Origin: DATJQF01 sp035505995
GTDB lineage: Bacteria; Bacteroidota; Bacteroidia; Bacteroidales; FEN-979
Reading direction: 5' to 3'
DNA: 11,943 nt
Assembly: GCA_035505995.1 (NCBI GenBank)
Contig: DATJQF010000239.1
Span: forward strand, 1-11,943
Shown: piece after piece, positions 1 to 6,448 of the stretch
Layout: each line of letters begins with the position of its first letter
Numbering within the stretch: position 1 is the stretch's first letter
Translations under genes and position numbers: made by a program
Notes under the pieces: generated by a model
What the model was told of the DNA's origin: nothing
Databases searched by the model: none
Seen by the model: only the letters and a program-made list of their open reading frames with translations

Positions 1-464
1 CTCCACTCGATGGAGTCGGCAAGTTCTTTCCTGATCCCTGGCTCCGATTCAGAGATGCGGTAAAGGATCTCCATGCAATAGGATTTCACAGCCACCGATT
101 CGGAGGCCGAGGTGAGCCAGGTGAAGCAGAGATCGATCAGCAAGCCGGTGGCCGGACCGGGCAGAGGGGATCTCGAAAGAATATGGAGGGAATGCCTTTT
201 CAGCCCGTCGTGCTCGAAGGAGGGGAGCATCCCGGCGATCTGCTCCAGCCAGGGATAAGCCAGCCCGGGTTTCTTTTCGGAGCAGGTATCCGCCACCCAG
301 GCTGCCCGGCGGCTCACCGGCTCTTCGTTCCGGAGGTAGATCTCCATTAATTCGCTGAAGAGTTCAGGCTTCTGTTCAATGATGTCCGCAACCAGGTCGG
401 TGTTGCGGCGGGAGGTCTCGTAAAGCAATAAATCTCTCAGTGATCCTGGATCCGAAGGAATCAT
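1..464 (-). CDS. Hypothetical HEAT-like protein, 3' part cut by window edge
   Basis: An open frame runs leftward from ATG at 464-462 through 154 complete codons to the window edge without a stop, so the C-terminus is missing. The translation begins MIPSDPGSLRDLLLYETSRR and continues with alternating helical stretches, including RRAAWVADTCSEKKPGLAYP, a helix near LLIDLCFTWLTS, and SVAVKSYCMEILYRISESEP near the end. This amphipathic helix pattern resembles the small HEAT-like hypothetical proteins common in Bacteroidetes. No catalytic motif, signal peptide or membrane segment is visible. The start is chosen because the only upstream in-frame codons reach a TGA within about 15 codons with no other ATG. 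A TAnnTTTG promoter box lies about 47 bp upstream. It is divergent from the glycosyltransferase gene at 606. Function is unknown; a protein-protein scaffold role is only inferred from the helix pattern. Confidence 0.7.
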   Translation of the reverse strand, partial: MIPSDPGSLRDLLLYETSRRNTDLVADIIEQKPELFSELMEIYLRNEEPVSRRAAWVADTCSEKKPGLAYPWLEQIAGMLPSFEHDGLKRHSLHILSRSPLPGPATGLLIDLCFTWLTSASESVAVKSYCMEILYRISESEPGIRKELADSIEW

Positions 465-510
465 AATCTCAATAAGTAAATGAGTGGTGAGGTGAAGATG
501 AAACTCTGAT

Positions 511-518
511 CAAAGATA
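511..518 (-). promoter_or_regulatory. Bacteroidetes-type -7 box for the leftward HEAT-like gene
   Basis: On the minus strand this reads TATCTTTG, an exact match to the TAnnTTTG -7 consensus of the Bacteroidetes primary sigma factor. No clear TTTG -33 element lies at the usual 19-21 nt spacing. The predicted start of transcription would leave a leader of roughly 40 nt before the ATG at 464. Confidence 0.4.
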
Positions 519-583
519 AGAGTTTCTCGTTTTCATCATCCGGGATTAAATAAATACCATTATTTTTAGTCCCCCTTCAAGGC

Positions 584-591
584 AATATTTG
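584..591 (+). promoter_or_regulatory. Weak -7-like box before the glycosyltransferase gene
   Basis: AATATTTG has one mismatch to TAnnTTTG and ends 14 bp before the ATG at 606. A T-rich stretch at 560-567 is the only candidate for the -33 element. It is listed because the gene is divergent from its upstream neighbour and must have its own promoter in 465-605. The 141-bp gap holds nothing else I can identify. Confidence 0.22.
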
Positions 592-605
592 ACCTAAGAT
601 CCTTT

Positions 606-2174
606 ATGAAGCTGTCTGGCATGATTCAATCCGGATTATCCGACACGCAATTGTTGCTGTTGATCCTGGCCTTGGCTTCCGGGATCATCAGCATCATATT
701 TTTTGCCCTTCGGAAAAAAGGGTTGAGCATTCTGGCGCTTTTTACCGCCGGTCTGCTTCTCAGGCTGGTGGCCTCCGGCCTGGACCCGTTTTTGAATCTC
801 TGGGATGAACAGTTCCATGCCCTGGTTGCAAAAAATATGATGACTCACCCTTTCAAGCCGATGCTTTATACGAATCCTGTACTTGATTATGACTACCAGA
901 GCTGGATTAACAACCATGTCTGGCTTCATAAGCAACCCTGGTTCCTATGGCAGATCAGCCTGTGTTTAAAGTTATTCGGGGTGAATCTTTTTGCCTTGCG
1001 ATTGCCAACCGTGCTCATGTCCTCCCTGATGATCCTGATCATTTACAGGATCGGGGAGCGAACCGTTTCAGCGCGGACCGGGTGGCTCGGTGCTTTCTTT
1101 TATACCTTTTCTTTCTTCTGGGTCAATTTTACAGCCGGAAGTACTTTTTCCGACCACAACGACAGCGCTTTCATTTTTTATATCGCACTCAGTATATGGT
1201 CCTGGGTGGAGTACCGGCATTCGGGCAATAGGAAATGGATCCTCCTGATCGGGCTGTTTTCCGGCATTGCCATTCTGAATAAATGGCTCGCAGGATTCCT
1301 GGTCTATTCAGGGTGGATGGTATCGGTGTTATTTCACCAGGGGATTTCCGGGAAAATGGCCGAATTAAAAAGAATAGGATTATCCCTGCTTATAACCGTG
1401 CTCGTCGCAGCGCCCTGGCAGATATATATTCTTAGCCGCTTCCCGTTGGAGAGCGCCTATGAGTTCAGGATGAACGCTCAGCATTTTTTGAGAGCTATCG
1501 AGACGCATGAAGGCAATCTCTTCTATTATTTCCTTCAGCTTCCTGTCCAATATGGAGGAGGGATCATGGCGTACTTCCTGATCCCGGCCGGATTATTTTT
1601 CCTGTTCAGGAATACCGGTAAAAAACAAATAAGGGTCGGGTTGCTGACCATGACATGCGTTGTCTATATCTTTTTCACTGTGGCAGCTACAAAAATGCCG
1701 TTATTCTGTTCCATCGTTTTACCTGTTGTTTTCCTCGCCCTGGGTGCCCTGGGGGATACGCTGATCGGGTATGGCGAACATTTCCTGTCTGCAAAATGGG
1801 TGGCTGTCATTCTCGTCCCGGTGCTGGGGTATTTTGCTTTGAGCGATCTTGATTTGAAGCAACTTGATTCCTGGCATTCTGCCAAAAGCGAGCAATGGAG
1901 ATCTCTAAGAAATGCTTCTTTGATTGACCGGTATGCAGGCAAGCTGAGCAGATCCGGAAAGGATGTTTACTTCAACTGCGGGGCATTCAATAGCATTCAG
2001 TTTATGTTCTATAATCAAAACAGTGCTTACGGTGTTTATCCTACGTACGAGGAATATATGAAGCTTAAATCGCTAAATATCAACATTATTGTATTTACTG
2101 ATCCCGTTCTTCCCGATTATCTTCGCCACGATCGGCAGGTTCGGAAAATATTCCTGTCCGGTTTCCAGTACTGA
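606..2174 (+). CDS. Membrane glycosyltransferase, ArnT/PMT-2 (GT39/GT83) type
   Basis: This 522-residue polytopic inner-membrane protein probably transfers a sugar from a polyprenyl-phosphate donor to lipid, glycan or protein on the periplasmic side. Hydrophobic segments lie at about 15-35, 40-58, 120-146, 156-178, 187-200 and 210-245, with several more up to about 410, followed by a soluble C-terminal tail. The first periplasmic loop carries the acidic pair D67-E68 in LWDEQFHA, where GT-C enzymes have their catalytic acidic residue. HKQPWFLWQ at 108-116 corresponds to the KPPL-type motif of this family. D183, H184 and D186 sit in a second loop, and TKMP at 362-365 resembles the TKLP-type segment of ArnT. 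Length fits the family. Acceptor and donor cannot be read from the sequence, and no lipid A or O-glycan gene is adjacent. It is followed by a 96-bp gap and then the arginine decarboxylase gene, with no clear terminator. The start at 606 gives a sensible N-terminal membrane segment; Met6 is an alternative start. Confidence 0.82.
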   Translation: MKLSGMIQSGLSDTQLLLLILALASGIISIIFFALRKKGLSILALFTAGLLLRLVASGLDPFLNLWDEQFHALVAKNMMTHPFKPMLYTNPVLDYDYQSWINNHVWLHKQPWFLWQISLCLKLFGVNLFALRLPTVLMSSLMILIIYRIGERTVSARTGWLGAFFYTFSFFWVNFTAGSTFSDHNDSAFIFYIALSIWSWVEYRHSGNRKWILLIGLFSGIAILNKWLAGFLVYSGWMVSVLFHQGISGKMAELKRIGLSLLITVLVAAPWQIYILSRFPLESAYEFRMNAQHFLRAIETHEGNLFYYFLQLPVQYGGGIMAYFLIPAGLFFLFRNTGKKQIRVGLLTMTCVVYIFFTVAATKMPLFCSIVLPVVFLALGALGDTLIGYGEHFLSAKWVAVILVPVLGYFALSDLDLKQLDSWHSAKSEQWRSLRNASLIDRYAGKLSRSGKDVYFNCGAFNSIQFMFYNQNSAYGVYPTYEEYMKLKSLNINIIVFTDPVLPDYLRHDRQVRKIFLSGFQY

Positions 2175-2184
2175 TCCGTTTTTG

Positions 2185-2192
2185 TACATTTG
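2185..2192 (+). promoter_or_regulatory. -7 box upstream of the arginine decarboxylase gene
   Basis: TACATTTG matches TAnnTTTG exactly. A TTTC at 2162-2165, with a 19-nt spacer, is a one-mismatch candidate for the -33 TTTG. It would start transcription near 2199 and leave a leader of about 70 nt that contains both 16-nt direct repeats. A second, poorer box (TACTTTTA, 2252-2259) lies just before the gene. Confidence 0.4.
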
Positions 2193-2205
2193 CACCTCAT
2201 TTTTG

Positions 2206-2254
2206 AATCCGGGTGAGTTACATTGCGTATAAATGTCCAATCCGGGTGAGTTAC
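2206..2254 (+). repeat. Pair of identical 16-nt direct repeats upstream of speA
   Basis: The sequence AATCCGGGTGAGTTAC occurs at 2206-2221 and again, without mismatch, at 2239-2254. The two starts are 33 bp apart, about three helical turns. The 17-nt spacer contains CATT and AATG as short inverted arms. The second copy ends 16 bp before the decarboxylase ATG. Possible explanations are a tandem operator or leader element, or a leftover end of an insertion sequence. IS21-family ends carry repeated transposase sites, and a TG dinucleotide lies just upstream at 2183, but no transposase gene or matching second end is present. Confidence 0.75.
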
Positions 2255-2270
2255 TTTTATCCTTCTTGTT

Positions 2271-3662
2271 ATGAAAAATAAGTATATAGATCTGATCAGC
2301 CAGACCTTTGACTTCCCCCAACCGGAATTCAAGGTGGTTGATAATGAGCTGTATTTCAATGATGTGTCGATGATGGACATCATAAAACAGTACGGGACCC
2401 CCCTCAAGATCAGTTACCTTCCAAAGATCTCCGAACAGATCCAGAAGGCCAAGAGACTGTTCAATGTAGCGATGGCGAAAGTGGATTACCAGGGGGATTA
2501 CAACTACTGCTATTGCACCAAAAGTTCCCATTTCAGCTTCGTACTGGAAGAGGTTCTCAAGAATGAAGTGCACCTGGAAACCTCCTCCGCTTTCGATGTG
2601 CCGATCATCGACAACCTGTACAAGGCCGGAAAGCTAAAGAAAGACATCTATATCATCTGCAATGGATTCAAGCGTCCCCAGTACATCGACTTCATTGTTA
2701 AATTCATCAACGAAGGCTTTGTGAATACCATCCCGGTGCTCGACAATATCTTCGAGCTGGAGAAATACGAGCACGGGCTGAAGCAGAAAGCGAAGATCGG
2801 CATCCGGATCGCATCGGAAGAGGAGCCGAGGTTCGATTTTTATACCTCCCGGCTGGGGATCCGCACCAATGACATACTCTGTTATTACCAGGAGAAGATC
2901 AAGGATAACCCAAAATTCGAGCTGAAAATGCTCCATTTCTTCATCAACACGGGGATCAAGGATACGGCCTATTACTGGAATGAGCTCAACAAGAGCGTTG
3001 GGATCTACTGCGACCTGAAGAAGATCTGTCCCGAACTCAATGCCCTGAATATCGGGGGCGGGTTCCCGATCAAGAACTCACTCGCATTCAACTATGAATA
3101 TGATTACATGTCGGAAGAGATCATTGCCCAGGTCAAAACGATCTGCGAGCGTAATGAAGTGCCTGAACCGGACATATTCACGGAGTTCGGATCGTTCACC
3201 GTGGGCGAAAGCGGGGCAGTCCTTTTCTCCATCATCGACCAGAAGCGGCAAAACGACCGGGAGAGCTGGAACATGATCGACAGTTCCTTCATGAACACCC
3301 TGCCGGACAACTGGGCGATCAACAAGAAATTCATCATGCTGGCCGTCAATAACTGGGATTGGGAATATGAACGGGTATTCCTCGGCGGACTGACCTGCGA
3401 CAGCGAGGATTATTTCAACGCGGAAGGTCATTCCAACTCGGTGTACCTTCCCAAATTCAATGAAAAAGAACCGCTGTACATCGGGATGTTCCATACGGGC
3501 GCCTACCAGGAAGCCATCGGGGGCTACGGCGGCATCCAGCATTGCCTCATTCCCGCACCCAAGCATGTGCTGATCGACCTCGACGAGAACGACGAGGTGT
3601 ATACCAAGCTCTTCTCAAAAGAGCAAAGCTATAAGTCGATGCTGAAGATCCTGGGGTATTGA
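2271..3662 (+). CDS. speA: Arginine decarboxylase, fold-III PLP enzyme (Bacteroidetes 463-aa type)
   Basis: This enzyme decarboxylates L-arginine to agmatine, the entry step of polyamine synthesis, in the cytoplasm. It has an alanine-racemase-like PLP barrel followed by a beta domain. K84 in YCYCTKSSHF is the expected PLP Schiff-base lysine. GGGFP at 262-266 and the TEFGSFTVGESGA segment at 304-316 bind the PLP phosphate region. TCDSED at 375-380 supplies the catalytic Cys376 and Asp377, contributed across the dimer in this superfamily. The 463-aa length and the C-terminal LKILGY match what I remember of proteins annotated as arginine decarboxylase in Flavobacteria, shorter than the roughly 630-aa E. 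coli SpeA. Substrate assignment rests on that resemblance; ornithine, diaminopimelate or carboxynorspermidine decarboxylase would be the alternatives. It starts 16 bp after a direct repeat. It is followed after 123 bp by a DHS-family gene on the same strand, and the gap holds a long inverted repeat. Confidence 0.85.
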   Translation: MKNKYIDLISQTFDFPQPEFKVVDNELYFNDVSMMDIIKQYGTPLKISYLPKISEQIQKAKRLFNVAMAKVDYQGDYNYCYCTKSSHFSFVLEEVLKNEVHLETSSAFDVPIIDNLYKAGKLKKDIYIICNGFKRPQYIDFIVKFINEGFVNTIPVLDNIFELEKYEHGLKQKAKIGIRIASEEEPRFDFYTSRLGIRTNDILCYYQEKIKDNPKFELKMLHFFINTGIKDTAYYWNELNKSVGIYCDLKKICPELNALNIGGGFPIKNSLAFNYEYDYMSEEIIAQVKTICERNEVPEPDIFTEFGSFTVGESGAVLFSIIDQKRQNDRESWNMIDSSFMNTLPDNWAINKKFIMLAVNNWDWEYERVFLGGLTCDSEDYFNAEGHSNSVYLPKFNEKEPLYIGMFHTGAYQEAIGGYGGIQHCLIPAPKHVLIDLDENDEVYTKLFSKEQSYKSMLKILGY

Positions 3663-3693
3663 GAGGCTTTTGTTATTTTTACACCCTGTTTCT

Positions 3694-3770
3694 GAACACA
3701 GGCTGCACGGACTGAACGGATATTCACAGATCATCTGTGCGAATCTGTTTCCTCAGTGCGATCCGTGTTC
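3694..3770 (+). repeat. 77-nt imperfect inverted repeat (ACAGAT/ACGGAT family)
   Basis: The arms 3694-3731 and 3733-3770 are 38 nt each around a single central C at 3732. Aligning the left arm to the reverse complement of the right gives 26 identical positions of 38. The outer six (GAACAC/GTGTTC) and inner seven (CACAGAT/ATCTGTG) pair perfectly. Within each arm, CACGGA, AACGGAT and CACAGAT units recur roughly every 8-11 nt. It ends 15 bp before the downstream ATG. It resembles a dispersed intergenic repeat of ACAGATT/ACGGATT units that I remember from Bacteroidetes and other genomes. As RNA it could fold into a long interrupted stem between speA and the DHS-like gene. Confidence 0.8.
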
Positions 3771-3785
3771 CAAAAAAATCAATCC

Positions 3786-4808
3786 ATGAAAAAAAAGGAC
3801 TACCTGAAAGACCCGGTCAGGCACTTCGACATCAAGAAGATCAACGCCGTCCCCGTCATTGACGCCATGCGGGAAATGTCGTTCACCTCGCGCGACACCG
3901 CCACGGCCGCCGATATCCTCAACCGCATGATCAGAGACCGCAACTGCACGATCTTCCTGACCCTGGCCGGCAGCACCAGCGCGGGCGGGTGCATGCAGGT
4001 GTACGTCGATATGGTGAAAGCCAACATGATCGACGCCGTCGTGTCTACCGGCGCTTCCATCGTGGATATGGACTTCTTTGAGGCGCTCGGTTTCAGGCAT
4101 TATAAGGGTTCATACAATGTGGACGACCGGGACCTCAGGGCCCATTATATCGACCGGATCTATGATACGTATATCGATGAGGAAGAGCTCCAGGTTTGCG
4201 ACAGTACGATAGAAAAAATAGCGAATACGTTGGAACCGCGCCCCTATTCTTCCCGGGAGTTTATCCGGGAAATGGGAAAATGGCTGAAGAAGAATTCAAA
4301 GAAAAAGGATTCCCTCGTCCAGGCCTGCTACGAGCATAATGTTCCGATATTTTGTCCCGCATTCAGCGACAGCAGCGCCGGCTTCGGGCTGGTGAAGCAC
4401 CAGTGGACCCATCCCGGGAAGCATGTTTCCATCGACTCGGTAAAGGATTTCCTCGAGCTGACGAAGATCAAGATGGCGGCAAAGACCTCCGGACTCTTTA
4501 TGATCGGCGGGGGAGTGCCGAAGAACTTCATCCAGGACACCGTCATCTGCGCGGAAGTATTGGGCAAGGAAGTCCCGATGCATAAATATGCCATCCAGAT
4601 TACCGTGGCCGATGCCCGCGACGGCGCCTGCTCGAGCTCAACCCTCAAGGAAGCATCCTCCTGGGGCAAGGTGGACACGGTGTATGAGAAGATGGTATAT
4701 GCCGAGGCCACCAGCGTGCTGCCGCTCATTGCCAGCTACGTTTACCACAAGGGCGACTGGAAGAACCGGAAGAAATACGAATGGAGCAGGATGTTTGAAA
4801 AGAGCTGA
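3786..4808 (+). CDS. Deoxyhypusine synthase-family protein (probable polyamine aminobutyltransferase)
   Basis: This 340-aa protein belongs to the deoxyhypusine synthase (DHS) family of NAD-dependent enzymes that transfer an aminobutyl group between amines. GSTSAGG at 62-68 and STGAS at 87-91 match the NAD-binding strands of DHS. FCPAFSDSSAG at 189-199 matches the PALTDGS-type segment. H205 aligns by context with human His288. GGGVPK at 241-246 matches the family GGGV motif, and SSWGKV at 291-296 carries K295 at the position of human catalytic Lys329. The catalytic machinery therefore looks intact. Bacteria lack eIF5A, so true deoxyhypusine formation is unlikely. From memory, some bacterial DHS homologues have been reported to make homospermidine; agmatine could be a substrate here because arginine decarboxylase is the upstream neighbour. 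The start at 3786 is preferred over an in-frame GTG at 3756, which lies inside the inverted repeat and adds only ten unconserved residues. Confidence 0.85.
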   Translation: MKKKDYLKDPVRHFDIKKINAVPVIDAMREMSFTSRDTATAADILNRMIRDRNCTIFLTLAGSTSAGGCMQVYVDMVKANMIDAVVSTGASIVDMDFFEALGFRHYKGSYNVDDRDLRAHYIDRIYDTYIDEEELQVCDSTIEKIANTLEPRPYSSREFIREMGKWLKKNSKKKDSLVQACYEHNVPIFCPAFSDSSAGFGLVKHQWTHPGKHVSIDSVKDFLELTKIKMAAKTSGLFMIGGGVPKNFIQDTVICAEVLGKEVPMHKYAIQITVADARDGACSSSTLKEASSWGKVDTVYEKMVYAEATSVLPLIASYVYHKGDWKNRKKYEWSRMFEKS

Positions 4809-4856
4809 GGTTAAAAAGAAGTCATTTGTGGAGTCTGCGGTTTAATCTGCGGGAAA

Positions 4857-4866
4857 TTTTTTTTTT
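4857..4866 (+). other. Run of ten T after the DHS-like gene
   Basis: Ten consecutive T lie 48 bp after the stop codon. The sequence just before (TCTGCGG ... TCTGCGG, 4834-4851) is a direct repeat rather than a GC-rich stem, so this is not a convincing intrinsic terminator. It could still contribute to 3' end formation. Confidence 0.3.
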
Positions 4867-4868
4867 GG

Positions 4869-4942
4869 GAACACGGAATACACAGATAAAACTGATTCGT
4901 CCTGAAATATAAATCTGTGGTCATCAGTTCAGATCTGTGTTC
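4869..4942 (+). repeat. Second, decayed copy of the ACAGAT-type inverted repeat
   Basis: The outer arms GAACAC (4869-4874) and GTGTTC (4937-4942) are the same six bases as in the copy at 3694-3770. CACAGAT (4881-4887) and ATCTGTG (4913-4919) form an inner seven-base pairing that is also shared with that copy. The rest of the arms pair poorly and out of register. It lies in the gap between two convergent genes, on the other side of the DHS-like gene from the first copy. Confidence 0.65.
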
Positions 4943-5030
4943 AAATCAATTCTCTCCGAAAGGCATGAAGAGATTGGCACGAGGCACGTGGTCATTACAA
5001 AATCCGGTCTGACTTCACAAATCGTTGATC

Positions 5031-5046
5031 CCTGCCAGCCGGCAGG
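5031..5046 (+). repeat. Short GC-rich palindrome between convergent genes
   Basis: CCTGCC-AGCC-GGCAGG forms a 6-bp stem with a 4-nt loop. It lies 23 bp beyond the stop of the leftward ABC permease gene and near the end of the rightward unit. It resembles REP-like CCTGCC/GGCAGG palindromes that I remember as frequent in Bacteroidetes intergenic DNA. No T-tract follows on either strand, so termination is only possible, not shown. Confidence 0.5.
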
Positions 5047-5068
5047 CGGGGTTATTCGATGGTTCAAA

Positions 5069-6448
5069 TTAACCCCGGTAGCGAATCCATTTCCACATCT
5101 CCCGGTAGCTGACCTTTTTTCCGTACATCAGGATACCGGTGCGGTACACCTTGGCGGCCAGCCAGGTGGCGCCCAGGAACCCGAGGATCAGCAGGAACAT
5201 CGAAGCGGCCATTTCCAGGTAGGATACGCCAAAGGGAATGCGGATCATCATGATGACGGGGGAAGTCAGCGGGATCATGGAAAGCCATACCGACAGCTGC
5301 CCTTCCGGGTTCTGGACCACATACTGGGCCATGATGATGGAGAAGATCAGGGGGATCGTGATCGGCAGCATGAACTGCTGGGTGTCGGCTTCGCTGTCGA
5401 CCGCCGAGCCGATCGCCGCGAAGAGCGCGGCATACATCAGGTAGCCGAAGAGGAAGAAGAAAATAAACGAGCAGATCATCAGCGGGAAATCGATCGAGTC
5501 GATGGCATCCAGCACCTCGTTGACCCCGCCCTGGTTCTCCTGCCGGGTGAGATTCCCGGCCGGCTGGACCTGACCGGCTGTCATGCCCGGCATCCGCGAG
5601 CCGATCGCCTGCTCGGTAACGCTCTTTGAGGTGATCTTGCCGGAAAATGTCGAGGTGACGACCGTCACGATCGAGAAGGTCAGCACCACCCAGAGCAGGA
5701 ACTGCGTAAGCCCCACCAGCGCCACGCCGATGATCTTGCCCATCATCAGCTCGAACGGCTTCACCGAGGAGATGATCACCTCGATGATGCGGCTGGTCTT
5801 CTCCTCGATCACGCCCCGCATCACCTGGGCCCCGAACATGAAAATGAAGAAATAGATCATGATGCTGCTGAACAGTCCCAGCACGAAAGTGACTTCCGGG
5901 TAGCTCTTCTCTTCCTTTCCCTGACCGCCGATCTTGATCGTCGTGATATTCACGCTCGACTTGATCGATTTCAGGATATCGTCCGGGGTGATCTTTTTAT
6001 CAGCCGGCAGCGGCAGATCCCTGAGCTTGGCTTCCAGCTTCAGCTCTTCCACCGTCTTCGACATGACAGACTTGATGTAGCTGTCCACATTGATGTTGAT
6101 CTGCTTCGAGGAATAGAGGATGGCATTCATGGGCAGGCTCAGCTCGGTCTTGGGGATGTAAAGGATCGCATAGTCGTCGGCTTTGCTGAAGTTCTCCTTG
6201 GCGGTGCCGATATCGCTCACCAGGTAATGAAAATGGATGTTATCGGCGTCCTTGAATTTCTCAAAAAAGAGGCCGGTCTCGTCGATCACCGCGATGGACT
6301 TCTTTTCGTTCGACATCGTGGCGACATAGATCGGGACGATCACCAGGGCGGCCATCAGCAGCGGTCCGAGGATGGTCATGACCACGAAGGATCTTTTTCT
6401 GACGCGGGTAAGGTATTCCCGCCGGATGATGAGGAGGATCTTTTTCAT
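5069..6448 (-). CDS. ABC-2 type exporter permease (NatB-like)
   Basis: This 459-aa membrane protein is the permease partner of the ATPase encoded just upstream. It begins with a basic cytoplasmic stretch (MKKILLIIRREYLTRVRKRS), then a membrane segment at about 21-45 and a large extracytoplasmic domain of about 140 residues. Five or so more membrane segments follow from about residue 185. The second segment is followed by VIEEKTSRIIEVIISSV, the hallmark coupling region of NatB-type ABC-2 permeases. A Gly/Gln-rich, probably loose insert (around MPGMTAGQVQPAGNL) separates two membrane segments. Its ATG overlaps the ATPase stop codon as ATGA (6445-6448), indicating translational coupling. NatB homologues export sodium, but this family also exports drugs and lipids, so the substrate is unknown. 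Confidence 0.85.
   Translation of the reverse strand: MKKILLIIRREYLTRVRKRSFVVMTILGPLLMAALVIVPIYVATMSNEKKSIAVIDETGLFFEKFKDADNIHFHYLVSDIGTAKENFSKADDYAILYIPKTELSLPMNAILYSSKQININVDSYIKSVMSKTVEELKLEAKLRDLPLPADKKITPDDILKSIKSSVNITTIKIGGQGKEEKSYPEVTFVLGLFSSIMIYFFIFMFGAQVMRGVIEEKTSRIIEVIISSVKPFELMMGKIIGVALVGLTQFLLWVVLTFSIVTVVTSTFSGKITSKSVTEQAIGSRMPGMTAGQVQPAGNLTRQENQGGVNEVLDAIDSIDFPLMICSFIFFFLFGYLMYAALFAAIGSAVDSEADTQQFMLPITIPLIFSIIMAQYVVQNPEGQLSVWLSMIPLTSPVIMMIRIPFGVSYLEMAASMFLLILGFLGATWLAAKVYRTGILMYGKKVSYREMWKWIRYRG

Noticed and set aside
3756..3785. In-frame GTG start adding ten residues to the DHS-like protein
   Set aside because: The codon lies inside the inverted repeat and the added residues do not resemble the family. 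The ATG at 3786 begins a typical N-terminus.
4937..5629. Rightward open frame (230 codons) over the end of the permease gene
   Set aside because: It begins in the convergent gap inside the decayed repeat and runs antisense through the permease; its composition (His, Asp, Gly, Arg) is that of an opposite-strand shadow.
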